Shown here: in pieces, positions 25,769 through 34,393 of the stretch | Layout of the letters: the number at the start of each line of letters is the position of its first letter | Numbering within the stretch: position 1 is the stretch's first letter | NCBI RefSeq assembly: GCF_013520865.1 | Contig: NZ_JACDXJ010000001.1 | Span: forward strand, 1-64,000 | Length of the DNA: 64,000 nucleotides | Direction: 5' to 3' | From: Microvirga mediterraneensis | GTDB lineage: Bacteria; Pseudomonadota; Alphaproteobacteria; Rhizobiales; Beijerinckiaceae | The notes under the pieces: generated by a model | Database searches by the model: none | The model's input: only the letters and a program-made list of their open reading frames with translations | What the model was told of the DNA's origin: nothing | Translations under genes and position numbers: made by a program

Positions 25769-26926
25769 ATGAGGATGGGACGTTGGAACGCCCTCGCATG
25801 GCCGGCGCTTCTGCTCATGATGATGAGCAGGTCCGTGATCGCGGGCGAAGAGCTTCGCTTCTCGGTCTCTCCCGAGCCTGAGGTGGTTTACAGTTATGAG
25901 CGGCAGCGCTGCGACTGGCGCACGATCCCCGATTCGCCCGCCAGGGCCTATCGCCGCCGGGACGGATCCCTTGCTCTGATCGCCGCGCATTTCCGGAACA
26001 GGGTTCTGGAGGGGTCGAACTTCGACGACCTGCGCACCGACTGTTCTCTGGTCTCACAGGGCGAGGAATCGGCGGATCCAGCGGCCCTGAACGACCGCTT
26101 CTGGATCCAGAGCCTCATTCCTCTCGAAGACGGCCGTGTTCTCGGATTGGCGAGCCAGGAATTCTCCGGGCTCCGCCATGACGGGCTCTGCGCCAAGGGG
26201 CTCGGCAAGCCCGAATGCTGGTATCTTTCCCTCGTCGCCCTGGAGGCGAACGAACGGGATTTCTCCTTCACGCTGCTGCCCCGGGAGCGGCGGCTCGTCG
26301 CCGGGTCGAACAAGCGCTTCGACACCGGCACCAAGGCGGCGGGCTTCCTCACGCTCTCGAACACTGTGTTCGACGGAGAGCACGCCTATTTCATCGCCTG
26401 GACGGAGGATGCGGCAGAACCGGGCGGGCGCGGGAACTGCCTGTTCCGCGCCCCGCGCTCCGATCTCGTGACCGGTTGGCGCATGATGAGCGCGGGCCGC
26501 TTCGTGTATCCCCCGAATCCCTACCCGGTCGATGGTCAGAAGCCCATCCAGGCCACCTGCGACCGCCTCGGGAACGGCGACATCACCGGCAAGGTGCGGT
26601 CCCTTGTCCGGCTGGAATCCAGGAAGCTCTGGATGGTCGTCTGGTCCACGCGGGTGGACGACACCGGGGGCGTCTATTATGCGACCTCGCCGGACCTGCG
26701 GAACTGGTCGCCGGCCGCCTTGCTCGCCCCGTTCGACCCGCCCTGGGGCTCCACGGAGAAGAAGGCCTATTACGATTATCCCTCGATCATCGACCACGAC
26801 AGCCCATCGCCCGTGTTCCAGACGGCCGGGCGCACGTTCTACCTGTACCTGACCCGCTTCAACTGGCAGGCGAAGCGCCCGACCATGAACAGGGACCTGG
26901 TTCGGTTCAAAGTCACCTTGGACTGA
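25769..26926 (+). CDS. Secreted protein with a likely beta-propeller (glycosidase-like) fold
   Basis: A 385-residue protein with a signal peptide (hydrophobic WPALLLMMMSRSVIA-G, cleavage near residue 25). The mature part shows repeated WSTRVDD.., YYATSPDLRNWSPA-type blades, as in five-bladed propeller glycosidases (GH43/GH32/DUF4185-like), and four Cys near the start and middle. I cannot identify a certain catalytic triad, so it may be a sugar-binding or trimming protein acting in the periplasm or outside. It starts 12 bases after the previous gene, so it ends the glycan operon, and it is convergent with the glycosidases. Confidence 0.55.
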   Translation: MRMGRWNALAWPALLLMMMSRSVIAGEELRFSVSPEPEVVYSYERQRCDWRTIPDSPARAYRRRDGSLALIAAHFRNRVLEGSNFDDLRTDCSLVSQGEESADPAALNDRFWIQSLIPLEDGRVLGLASQEFSGLRHDGLCAKGLGKPECWYLSLVALEANERDFSFTLLPRERRLVAGSNKRFDTGTKAAGFLTLSNTVFDGEHAYFIAWTEDAAEPGGRGNCLFRAPRSDLVTGWRMMSAGRFVYPPNPYPVDGQKPIQATCDRLGNGDITGKVRSLVRLESRKLWMVVWSTRVDDTGGVYYATSPDLRNWSPAALLAPFDPPWGSTEKKAYYDYPSIIDHDSPSPVFQTAGRTFYLYLTRFNWQAKRPTMNRDLVRFKVTLD

Positions 26927-26934
26927 CGGAGATG

Positions 26935-28158
26935 TCACCCGGCCGCGACCGTCCCGGCCACGCGCTTGGGGCGATTGGAGCTCCGCCCCATGCGTGAGCG
27001 GGAGACGATCCTGCGATGGAGTTCGTCCACATGGCGGACGGATTGCAGCGCCGCGAGCATCGGCTCGCAAATCAGCCGCGCTCCGTCGGGATCCCGGTGG
27101 CAGACGGGATCCCAGAGCCCCATCGGCGTCCAGATCTCCGGGTCGTGCCATTCCGGCATGCCCAGGATCGGGTAGAGGCACACCCCTCGCAACGGCACCC
27201 CGTCCTGAAGCAGTTCCTCGGCCTCCTGCGCCACCTCCCGCAGCCAGCGCCCGCGGCTGTCGCCGATATGGCTGGTTTCCGTGATCATCACCTCGCCGCC
27301 ATAGCGCTCCCACACCGAGCGGACGAGGGAACCCAGGGGCCATCGGCGAGGGTCCTCGTCGGCGAGCGGCGGGATGACCCCGTCGGCCCGTGGGGTCCCG
27401 CCCAGCTCCCATTGGTTGGTCCAGTAATAGTTGATCCCCACGACATCCAGATGCCTCCGGCTGCCGCCGAGCTCGGGCAGCAGGCGGCCGCAGAGCATGT
27501 CCCAGCTCTGAAAGACGAGGCGATCGTTGAAGTCCCGCGCCTCCTCGGCAAGCTCCGGGCGGTCGATGGGTACGGACACGCGGCAGAGGGGATCGACATT
27601 CACCATGCGTGCGCCGGGGCAGGCGACCCACAAGGCGTTGATGCCCGCGATGGCGGCCCTGGAGAGTGCCACCTTGAGGTCCCAGCCGCGTCCCGTGACG
27701 TGGGGCGCAAACAGGCCCTTCTCGCCGGCCGCATAGGACATGAACGAGGGTTCGTTCACCGGCGTGAAGGCGCAGGTTCCTTCCGTCCGCCCGGCGATGT
27801 AGCGCCCGACCGCATAACAGTAATCGGCGAAGCGCCGGGGGAAATCCTCGCTCCACAGATCGAGACCCTTCGGATAGCCGTAATGGAAGAGATCCCACAC
27901 GACTTCCACATGGTGACGGCGCGACGCCTCGACGAAGGGCTCGACCGTGGAGAAATCGTAGCGTCCGCGCCCGAGATCCACCAAGGGCCAGCGGATCGTT
28001 TCCCGGACAGCATGGATGTCGAGCCGGGCAAGCTGCCGGTAATCCTCGTCCACCGTCCTGTCGTGCCCGGTCGCCACGACCTGATCGAACCAGCGGCCGT
28101 GCCGATTGTAGCCTGTGGAGCCCTCGAATCCCGCGAGAAAGAAGCTTCTGAACATCAC
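26935..28158 (-). CDS. GH1-like (clan GH-A) glycoside hydrolase
   Basis: A 407-residue (beta/alpha)8 barrel protein without a signal peptide. The acid/base is in TPVNEP (Glu about 136) and the nucleophile in VMITETSHIGD (Glu about 294), which fits a retaining beta-glycosidase of clan GH-A. DLFHYGYP and NYYWTNQWE are further GH1-type strand ends. It is shorter than typical GH1 (about 450), so it may be a distinct subfamily. It follows its paralogue at 28175 by 16 bases on the same strand. Substrate unknown; cytosolic by prediction. Confidence 0.75.
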   Translation of the reverse strand: MMFRSFFLAGFEGSTGYNRHGRWFDQVVATGHDRTVDEDYRQLARLDIHAVRETIRWPLVDLGRGRYDFSTVEPFVEASRRHHVEVVWDLFHYGYPKGLDLWSEDFPRRFADYCYAVGRYIAGRTEGTCAFTPVNEPSFMSYAAGEKGLFAPHVTGRGWDLKVALSRAAIAGINALWVACPGARMVNVDPLCRVSVPIDRPELAEEARDFNDRLVFQSWDMLCGRLLPELGGSRRHLDVVGINYYWTNQWELGGTPRADGVIPPLADEDPRRWPLGSLVRSVWERYGGEVMITETSHIGDSRGRWLREVAQEAEELLQDGVPLRGVCLYPILGMPEWHDPEIWTPMGLWDPVCHRDPDGARLICEPMLAALQSVRHVDELHRRIVSRSRMGRSSNRPKRVAGTVAAG

Positions 28159-28174
28159 GCTCTCCCCTTCCGCC

Positions 28175-29488
28175 TCAAAGCGCTGCCGCGGCGCGGGACG
28201 GGGCCTGCGAGAGCATGCCGACGCTCTCGGCCCCGCCTCGCACCAGGCGACGATAGATATCCACTCCCGAGGTCCGAACCCGGCGCAGCGGGTCGGCCTC
28301 GTCCGGAACGATGTCCCACAGACCCATCTGGGCCAGATGCTCGTTCACGGGGCGGTTCCCCTGGCGGTAGGCCCATGTGACGAGCGCAAACATCGGCCAC
28401 CAGGTATATCCGACCAACGGGATGCCATCTTCGCGCAGCTGCCGGGTGGCCGCGACCGACGCCTCGAGCCAGTCGAGCCGCCGGCGCAGGGAGCCCATCG
28501 AGGCCGTTTCCGAGACCATGAGCGGAGCCCCGTAGCGCTCGTAATAGAGCCGCCCGAGGCGGGTGATGAGTTCGGCGCCGGCGTAAGGCATGCGGATCCG
28601 GAAGCGCCCTCCCGCGTCCCGCAGCAGCTTCTTCTGCGTGAACATGGGGTAGAGGTTCATGCCGATGACCGGCAGGGCTACGGCGTTGTCCTGAAAGTAG
28701 GCCAGATCGGCTTCCCGCGCGCCGTTCTTCAACAGCCAGGCCCAGAGGGAATGACGCTCGTCGATCCGTCCCGAGACGAGATCGAGGGCGAGAAAGACGA
28801 TATCCTGACGGCGCCGGGCCTCGTCCTCGAAGGCCGGATCGTCGGTATCGAACAGGTCGGTCGCATCGACGAAATACGGCACGATCTCGGGGTCGACGCT
28901 CTCCAGCGCCTTGACGGTTTCCACCATGCCCTTGGCGATGGCCAGCATCAGCGCCACGAAGCCCGGCCAGCTGCGCCGGAACGGCGGCCACCAGCCGAGG
29001 CGCCCGCAATACCAGCCTGTGATGCGCGGCTCGTTGAGAGGCGTGTACCAGGTGATCCGTCCCCGGAACCGCTCTGCGAGACGGGCCGCATAGTCGGAGA
29101 CGAGCTTCGGGTAGTCGGGATGGAGGAAGGCGCCCTCAATCCATTCTGGCAATCCGTAATGGACAAGGTCGACCTGAGGATCGACGCCAAGGTCGAGCAG
29201 CCGCTCCAGGGTCTCGTCCGGGAATGTCCAGTCCCAGGTGGTCGGCGTCGGCTGGATGCGGTGCCATGGCACGCCGTAGCGGGCGCAGGGCACGCCGAGT
29301 TCGGCCACGAGGCCCAGATCGTCATGCCAGCGGTCGTAATGGCCGGTCAGTTCGTATTCGTCGAGTGTCCGCCCCGTAACCGGGTGCGGGGCCGTAATGA
29401 ACGTGTCCTCGATCCCGGTAGACCACCAGAACGCATCTGGTTCAGTCAGGCGATGGAGCTTGGAGCGAGACGGGAGCGCTTGGGTCAT
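28175..29488 (-). CDS. GH1-like (clan GH-A) glycoside hydrolase, paralogue
   Basis: A 437-residue barrel protein, paralogous to the neighbour at 26935. It has TPLNEP (Glu about 153, acid/base) and LMVSETASMGS (Glu about 327, nucleophile), plus RYGVPWHRIQPTPTTWDW and DLVHYGLPEW in the N-terminal strands. No signal peptide. It is the first gene of a two-gene leftward operon and divergent from the GH2 gene at 29713, with an inverted repeat between them. The trio looks like an intracellular route that dismantles a beta-linked oligosaccharide, perhaps the cluster's own repeat unit. Confidence 0.78.
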   Translation of the reverse strand: MTQALPSRSKLHRLTEPDAFWWSTGIEDTFITAPHPVTGRTLDEYELTGHYDRWHDDLGLVAELGVPCARYGVPWHRIQPTPTTWDWTFPDETLERLLDLGVDPQVDLVHYGLPEWIEGAFLHPDYPKLVSDYAARLAERFRGRITWYTPLNEPRITGWYCGRLGWWPPFRRSWPGFVALMLAIAKGMVETVKALESVDPEIVPYFVDATDLFDTDDPAFEDEARRRQDIVFLALDLVSGRIDERHSLWAWLLKNGAREADLAYFQDNAVALPVIGMNLYPMFTQKKLLRDAGGRFRIRMPYAGAELITRLGRLYYERYGAPLMVSETASMGSLRRRLDWLEASVAATRQLREDGIPLVGYTWWPMFALVTWAYRQGNRPVNEHLAQMGLWDIVPDEADPLRRVRTSGVDIYRRLVRGGAESVGMLSQAPSRAAAAL

Positions 29489-29561
29489 GCCGAGGCCATC
29501 CCTTGGGCGTCAGTGCTTCCACTGCAGCACAGCGGTGAGGCCGCGGGCGAACCTCGGCCGT

Positions 29562-29593
29562 CATGTGATCCAAGTTAGTGAACGACTCACATG
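29562..29593. promoter_or_regulatory. Inverted repeat between divergent glycosidase genes
   Basis: CATGTGA (29562-29568) and TCACATG (29587-29593) are perfect 7-base inverted arms with an 18-base spacer, about 75 bases upstream of the GH1 start and 120 upstream of the GH2 start. This fits an operator for a regulator encoded elsewhere. No regulator gene lies next to the glycosidases. Confidence 0.4.
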
Positions 29594-29712
29594 CGGGAAA
29601 GTTGCACCCGAGCCCCCTCTTGAGAACCTCCCCGGCCCTCATGCGTTGGTCGGGAACGGGGTAAGCCTGCCTCCTGCCCGACAGCGGCACCGAAACAACG
29701 AGCGCATGCGAC

Positions 29713-31587
29713 ATGACCGAGACCATCGCTCCTGCCGACCTCCATCCTCGCCCGCAGCTGCACCGGGAACGCTGGATCGATCTCTGCGGCCCATGGGGCT
29801 TCGCGTTCGACGACCACGACGAGGGGCTTGCCGAACGCTGGTTCGAGCGGGCGGAGCCATTCGACCGCGAGATCCTGGTGCCCTTCGCCCCAGAGAGCAA
29901 ATCGTCCGGCGTGCATGAAACCGGTTTTCATCCGGTGGTCTGGTACCGCCGCGAAGTGCGGATCGAGGAGGCGGATCGTCGCAATCGGCTCGTCATTCAT
30001 TTCGGCGCCGTCGATTACAAGGCGACAATCTGGGTCAACGGCCGCATGGCGGTCGAGCATACAGGCGGTCAGACGCCGTTTTCGGCCGACATCACCACGC
30101 TGCTCGTTCCCGGCGAAACCCAGATTGTCGTGGTTCGGGCCGAGGACGAGCCCCGGGATCTCCAGCAGCCGCGCGGCAAACAATACTGGGAAGAGCAGCC
30201 AGGCTATATCTGGTATCATCGCACCACCGGCATCTGGCAGCCCGTCTGGCTGGAGCCGACCCCCCAGGTGGCCATCGCCGAGCTCCGTTGGACGCCGGAC
30301 GTGGACCGCTTCGGCGTCGGGCTGGTCCTGCGCCTCGATCGCAGGCCTCCCGCAGGCTGGAAAGTGCGCGTGCAATTGAAGGGGGACAGGCCGACGCGCA
30401 CTCTCGTCGACGATACCTATCTGCTCTCAGGGCGCGAACTGCGGCGGGACATTCTGCTGGATATCAACGATGCGGCGATCCGCCGGCGCCGTACCCTGCT
30501 CTGGGCGCCGGAGCATCCCAATCTCATCGAGGCGCAGATCGAACTGATCGACGGGAACGGCACCGTCATCGACCGCATCGAAAGCTATTTCGGCCTGCGC
30601 CGCATCGAAGCCCGCGACGGACGCTTCATCATCAACGGCATTCCCACATTCCTGCGCCTCGTCCTGGCGCAGAACTACTGGCCGGATTCCCTCCTGACCG
30701 CCCCGGATGCGGATGCCCTCAAACGCGAGGTCGAGCTGGCGCAATCCTTGGGCTTCAACGGGGTCCGCATTCACCAGAAGCTTGAGGATCCGCGCTTCCT
30801 GTACTGGTGCGACCGGCTCGGCATGCTCGTCTGGAGCGAGGCCGCCAACGCCTATGTCTACTCGGACCGCGCCGCGGAAATGCTCACCCGCGAATGGCTG
30901 GAGGCCGTCCGCCGCGACTATAATCATCCCTGCATCATCACCTGGGTTCCCCTCAACGAAAGCTGGGGCGTGCCCGACCTGGACCGATCGGAGCAGCAGC
31001 GCAGCTTCGTGAGCGCGCTTTATCACCTCACCCGGGCGGTTGATCCCACCCGCCCGGTGATCGGCAACGACGGCTGGCAGCACGCGGTCGGCGACGTGTT
31101 CGGCGTACACGACTATGCCATGACCGGAGACCTGCTGCGGGAGCGCTATGCCGACCGGCAAACCATCGCGCGCACGTTCCGCGAAGTCCGACCGCATCAC
31201 CACCCTCTTCTGGGCGAAGGCACCGAGATCGAGGACAAACCCATCGTGATCAGTGAGTTCGGCGGGCTCGGCTTCGTGCCGCAGGCCACGGAGGATTGGT
31301 TCGGATACGGCCAATTCGCCAGCCCCGATGCCCTGCTTGACCGCTACGAGGAACTCGTCGATGCGCTGCTCGCCTCCACGGCGCTTGCCGGGTTCTGCTA
31401 CACCCAGCTCACCGACACCGCGCAGGAAACCAATGGCCTTCTGACCGTCAACCGTGAGCCGAAGTTCGATGTCGAGCGTCTGCGCGCCATTAACAGCCGG
31501 CCGTCGAAGGCGGTGCCGAGCGAGATCCTCGATGTGCTGATCAAACAGGCGGTCGAGCAGCGGCGGCGCGAGCGCGGGCAGGAATAG
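29713..31587 (+). CDS. Glycoside hydrolase family 2 (beta-galactosidase/beta-glucuronidase-like)
   Basis: A 624-residue protein with the GH2 layout: N-terminal sugar-binding jelly roll (about residues 15-180, with WYRREVRIEE, NGRMAVEHTGGQTPFSADI), an Ig-like domain (about 185-295) and a TIM barrel. The acid/base is in ITWVPLNESWG (Glu about 416) and the nucleophile in PIVISEFGG (Glu about 515). No signal peptide. The linkage could be beta-galactoside, beta-glucuronide or beta-mannoside. It is divergent from the GH1-like pair and probably acts with them. Confidence 0.85.
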   Translation: MTETIAPADLHPRPQLHRERWIDLCGPWGFAFDDHDEGLAERWFERAEPFDREILVPFAPESKSSGVHETGFHPVVWYRREVRIEEADRRNRLVIHFGAVDYKATIWVNGRMAVEHTGGQTPFSADITTLLVPGETQIVVVRAEDEPRDLQQPRGKQYWEEQPGYIWYHRTTGIWQPVWLEPTPQVAIAELRWTPDVDRFGVGLVLRLDRRPPAGWKVRVQLKGDRPTRTLVDDTYLLSGRELRRDILLDINDAAIRRRRTLLWAPEHPNLIEAQIELIDGNGTVIDRIESYFGLRRIEARDGRFIINGIPTFLRLVLAQNYWPDSLLTAPDADALKREVELAQSLGFNGVRIHQKLEDPRFLYWCDRLGMLVWSEAANAYVYSDRAAEMLTREWLEAVRRDYNHPCIITWVPLNESWGVPDLDRSEQQRSFVSALYHLTRAVDPTRPVIGNDGWQHAVGDVFGVHDYAMTGDLLRERYADRQTIARTFREVRPHHHPLLGEGTEIEDKPIVISEFGGLGFVPQATEDWFGYGQFASPDALLDRYEELVDALLASTALAGFCYTQLTDTAQETNGLLTVNREPKFDVERLRAINSRPSKAVPSEILDVLIKQAVEQRRRERGQE

Positions 31588-31718
31588 GTTTACGCCGAGT
31601 TGGAATGCTGGGACGTCTCGCGGGCGATAAAGCCCCCTGGCTTGACCGGAACCTAGCGCTCCACCGATGATTGCCCCTATGGACCCGATAGACGCCTCAA
31701 CAGCGGAGCGCCGCCTGA

Positions 31719-31946
31719 ATGCCTATTCCCCTGCCGAACCAGCCTTATCCGGAGCCGACGCCGGCGGATCCCAATCCCGCCCCCGTAAGCCCGCCCACGC
31801 CGCCCGAGGGTCCGCCGCCTGAGCCTATCGGCGTGCCGCCGACAACGCCCGGAGACATTCCGCCGCCCGGCGAACCGATCGGCGTGCCGCCGACATCGCC
31901 TCCTGAAATTCCCGTGACGCCGACGACACCTCAACCGACGGCATGA
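31719..31946 (+). CDS. Small proline-rich protein
   Basis: A 75-residue peptide, about 40% proline, with two near-identical PIGVPPT blocks and no signal peptide or transmembrane helix. GGAG lies 10 bases before the ATG. Similar short Pro-rich open frames occur in Methylobacteriaceae genomes, but I know no function. The strong amino-acid bias could also come from GC-rich DNA, so the gene is plausible rather than proven. Confidence 0.4.
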   Translation: MPIPLPNQPYPEPTPADPNPAPVSPPTPPEGPPPEPIGVPPTTPGDIPPPGEPIGVPPTSPPEIPVTPTTPQPTA

Positions 31947-31983
31947 GTCCTATTAAGTCGTATCGGTCGAAGCATCGGCGCTG

Positions 31984-32012
31984 CTGAATTCTGGATGGGA
32001 ATGCCAGTTCAG
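31984..32012 (-). terminator. Possible hairpin at the end of the hydroxyproline operon
   Basis: CTGAATTCTGG (31984-31994) pairs imperfectly with CCAGTTCAG (32004-32012), overlapping the last codons of the dehydrogenase gene. It is a modest stem without a clear U-run; listed as the only terminator-like structure here. Confidence 0.25.
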
Positions 32013-33244
32013 AAGCGCTGCGCCGAATAGGGTTTGAGATCGATTTCGCCGGTCATCCCATCGATCAGATCCGCCACCAGCCGCGATGTGACGGCAGCTT
32101 GGGTCAAGCCATGATGGCCGTGACCGAAGGCGTAGACGATGCGGCGATCCCGCCTGGAAGGACCGATCACCGGTAGGGAATCCGGAATGGATGGACGAAA
32201 GCCCATCCAGCGCCTCGCATCCTGATCGGCTTTGAAGTCGGGCAGAAAGCGCCGGAGCCGTGCGATCATCGCCGACGTGCGATCATGGTTGGGCTTGGCG
32301 TCCAAACCGGCGAATTCGACGGCACCCCCGACCCTGTCGCCGGTATCGAGCGGCGTCGTGACGAAACCCTCGCCCTCGAACATGACGGGGCGATCAAGGC
32401 CGAATGAGCCCTTAGGATACGTGGCATTGTAGCCGCGCTCGGTGTCGAGGGGGACATCGTCTCCCAGCATCTTCGCAAGCGGCCGGGACCAGACACCCGC
32501 GGCGATGACAGCCCTGTCGGCAACGACCGCGTTCGCCGCGCCCTCCATCCGGATGTGGATCGCGGCATCGTCCGGCTCCAGCGCCAGGACGCGAGCGGCC
32601 ACTAGCTGCGCGCCGCGTGCGAGAGCAAGCCTTTTTAGATCCGACGCCAAATGGGCGGGATCGGAGATGTGGCACGCTTCCGGGAAGAGCACGCCTGCCT
32701 CGACGTTATGGAGCGCGGGCTCCAAGTTTGCGAGTTGCTCTTGATCGAGAATCTCGACTCCGATGCCGAGGTCACGCTGGCGATCGAGAACGTCCTTGGC
32801 CCGCAGAAAGGCCTCCTGCTTCTTCCAGACGGAGAGAATGCCCTTCTCGCGTAGATGCGCGTTCAAATCCAGCGAGGACAGCAGCCTCTTCCAGGAAGGC
32901 AGCGCTTCGGCGTTGATGGCGCGGATTGCGGCCATGCTGGCCTTGATCCGCCGGGGGGACGACGCCAGCACGAAGCGCATCAGCCATGGCGTCAGGGCGG
33001 GAAGGTAGGCGGGCCTGATGGTGAGGGGACCCAGCGGATCCATCAGCCAGTTCGGAAGGTTCCTCCAGACCTTGGGAGAAGCCAGCGGCATGATGTCGGT
33101 ATGAGCGATCCAGCCGGCATTGCCATCCGTCGGCCGAGCGGTCTGGCCGCCCGGATCGATCAGAACGACCTCATGTCCCCGATCCAGAAGGGCGTGAGCG
33201 GCCGCGAGGCCGACGATTCCAGCTCCGACAATCGCGATCCGCAT
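32009..33244 (-). CDS. FAD-dependent D-amino-acid (probable D-hydroxyproline) dehydrogenase
   Basis: A 411-residue DadA-like flavoprotein of the DAO family. N-terminal RIAIVGAGIVGLAAAHALLDRGHEVVLID is the FAD-binding Rossmann motif. DGNAGWIAHTDIMPLASP and the C-terminal YAFGHGHHGLTQAAVTSRLVADLI are family hallmarks. Next to a 4-hydroxyproline epimerase and a DapA-family enzyme, its likely reaction is oxidation of cis-4-hydroxy-D-proline to pyrroline-4-hydroxy-2-carboxylate. It is the last gene of the leftward operon, 48 bases after the epimerase. Confidence 0.85.
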   Translation of the reverse strand: MRIAIVGAGIVGLAAAHALLDRGHEVVLIDPGGQTARPTDGNAGWIAHTDIMPLASPKVWRNLPNWLMDPLGPLTIRPAYLPALTPWLMRFVLASSPRRIKASMAAIRAINAEALPSWKRLLSSLDLNAHLREKGILSVWKKQEAFLRAKDVLDRQRDLGIGVEILDQEQLANLEPALHNVEAGVLFPEACHISDPAHLASDLKRLALARGAQLVAARVLALEPDDAAIHIRMEGAANAVVADRAVIAAGVWSRPLAKMLGDDVPLDTERGYNATYPKGSFGLDRPVMFEGEGFVTTPLDTGDRVGGAVEFAGLDAKPNHDRTSAMIARLRRFLPDFKADQDARRWMGFRPSIPDSLPVIGPSRRDRRIVYAFGHGHHGLTQAAVTSRLVADLIDGMTGEIDLKPYSAQRF

Positions 33245-33292
33245 CGTGCATCCATTCAGGGGAAAGTTCGATCCGCCTTTGACGCTTCCCCG

Positions 33293-34315
33293 TCAGGCGC
33301 GTGACGGCCGATCCACGACCTGGAACCCTTTCGCGAAGGGATCGCGCTCGTCGATGATGATCGTATTGAATCCCGTCACCCGCGCCCAGCCCTCGATGGA
33401 GGGAATGATCGAATCCCGGTCTCCGACCTTTGCCCGCCCCTCGATGCGTCCGACGAAGGTGGACCCGATGATGCTCTCATGGACGAATGCATCGCCCTCC
33501 TTCAGCTCGCCGCGCGCCGCGAGATGGGCCATGCGGGCCGATGTCCCCGTCCCGCACGGCGAACGGTCGATGGCCTTGTCGCCGTAGAACACGGCGTTGC
33601 GGGCCGTCCCGTCTGCGGTCTGCGCGCGCCCGGTCCACAGAACGTGGGTCAGACGGTTGATGTCCGGGTTCTCCGGATGCGCGATCCGGTAACGCGCATT
33701 GAAGGCATCCCGCAGTTTGGGGCTCCAGCGCAGGACGTCCGAGGGATCGATGCCGGCCAGATCGGAATAGAGCGGCTGCGGCTCGACGATGGCGTAGAAA
33801 TTACCGCCATAGGCGACATCCACCGTCAGATGCCCGAGCCCCTCCACCTCGACCTCGTAGCCGGTCCCATAGAGGAAGGACGGAATATTGGTGATGCGGA
33901 CCCGCTCGATGAAGGGGCCGTTCTGTTCATAGCGGGCCTCGACCACGCCGGCCGGCGTATCGAGACGCAGGAGCCCCGGTGTCTTGGGATGGATCAGGCC
34001 GTTCTCGAGCGCGATGGTCACTGTCCCGATCGTCCCATGTCCGCACATGGGGAGACACCCGGATGTCTCGATGAACAGGATCCCGACATCGCAATCGGGA
34101 CGCGTCGGCGGATATAGGATCGAGCCGGACATCATGTCGTGTCCGCGGGGCTCGAACATCAGGCCGGTTCGGATCCAGTCGTATTCCGCCAGGAAATGCT
34201 GGCGACGCTCGAACATCGTGCCGCCCTTCAACTGCGGGATGCTGCCACCGGAAACCACGCGAACGGGGTTTCCGCAGGTGTGGCCGTCGATGCAAAAGAA
34301 GGTATGGCGTGCCAT
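33293..34315 (-). CDS. 4-hydroxyproline 2-epimerase (proline racemase family)
   Basis: A 340-residue protein that converts trans-4-hydroxy-L-proline to cis-4-hydroxy-D-proline. Both catalytic cysteines of true racemases/epimerases are present: Cys about 91 in MCGHGTIG and Cys about 254 in SPCGTGTSA, so it is not the Thr-for-Cys dehydratase type. FFCIDGHTCGNPVRVV is the family start. I chose ATG 34315 (MARHTFF...), because the extension to 34351 is unrelated Ser-rich sequence. The ribosome site is weak. Middle gene of the hydroxyproline operon. Confidence 0.9.
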   Translation of the reverse strand: MARHTFFCIDGHTCGNPVRVVSGGSIPQLKGGTMFERRQHFLAEYDWIRTGLMFEPRGHDMMSGSILYPPTRPDCDVGILFIETSGCLPMCGHGTIGTVTIALENGLIHPKTPGLLRLDTPAGVVEARYEQNGPFIERVRITNIPSFLYGTGYEVEVEGLGHLTVDVAYGGNFYAIVEPQPLYSDLAGIDPSDVLRWSPKLRDAFNARYRIAHPENPDINRLTHVLWTGRAQTADGTARNAVFYGDKAIDRSPCGTGTSARMAHLAARGELKEGDAFVHESIIGSTFVGRIEGRAKVGDRDSIIPSIEGWARVTGFNTIIIDERDPFAKGFQVVDRPSRA

Positions 34316-34393
34316 CGCTGCGCTCGCTGATCGTGAGATGGATAACGACAACAGAACGGGCGGAGGATATCAAGACCCTCCGCGGCGTCTTCA

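Noticed and set aside
33293..34351. Trans-3-hydroxyproline dehydratase as an alternative identity of the proline-racemase-family protein
   Set aside because: That enzyme has Thr in place of one catalytic Cys; here both Cys are present (MCGHGT and SPCGTGT), so an epimerase is preferred.
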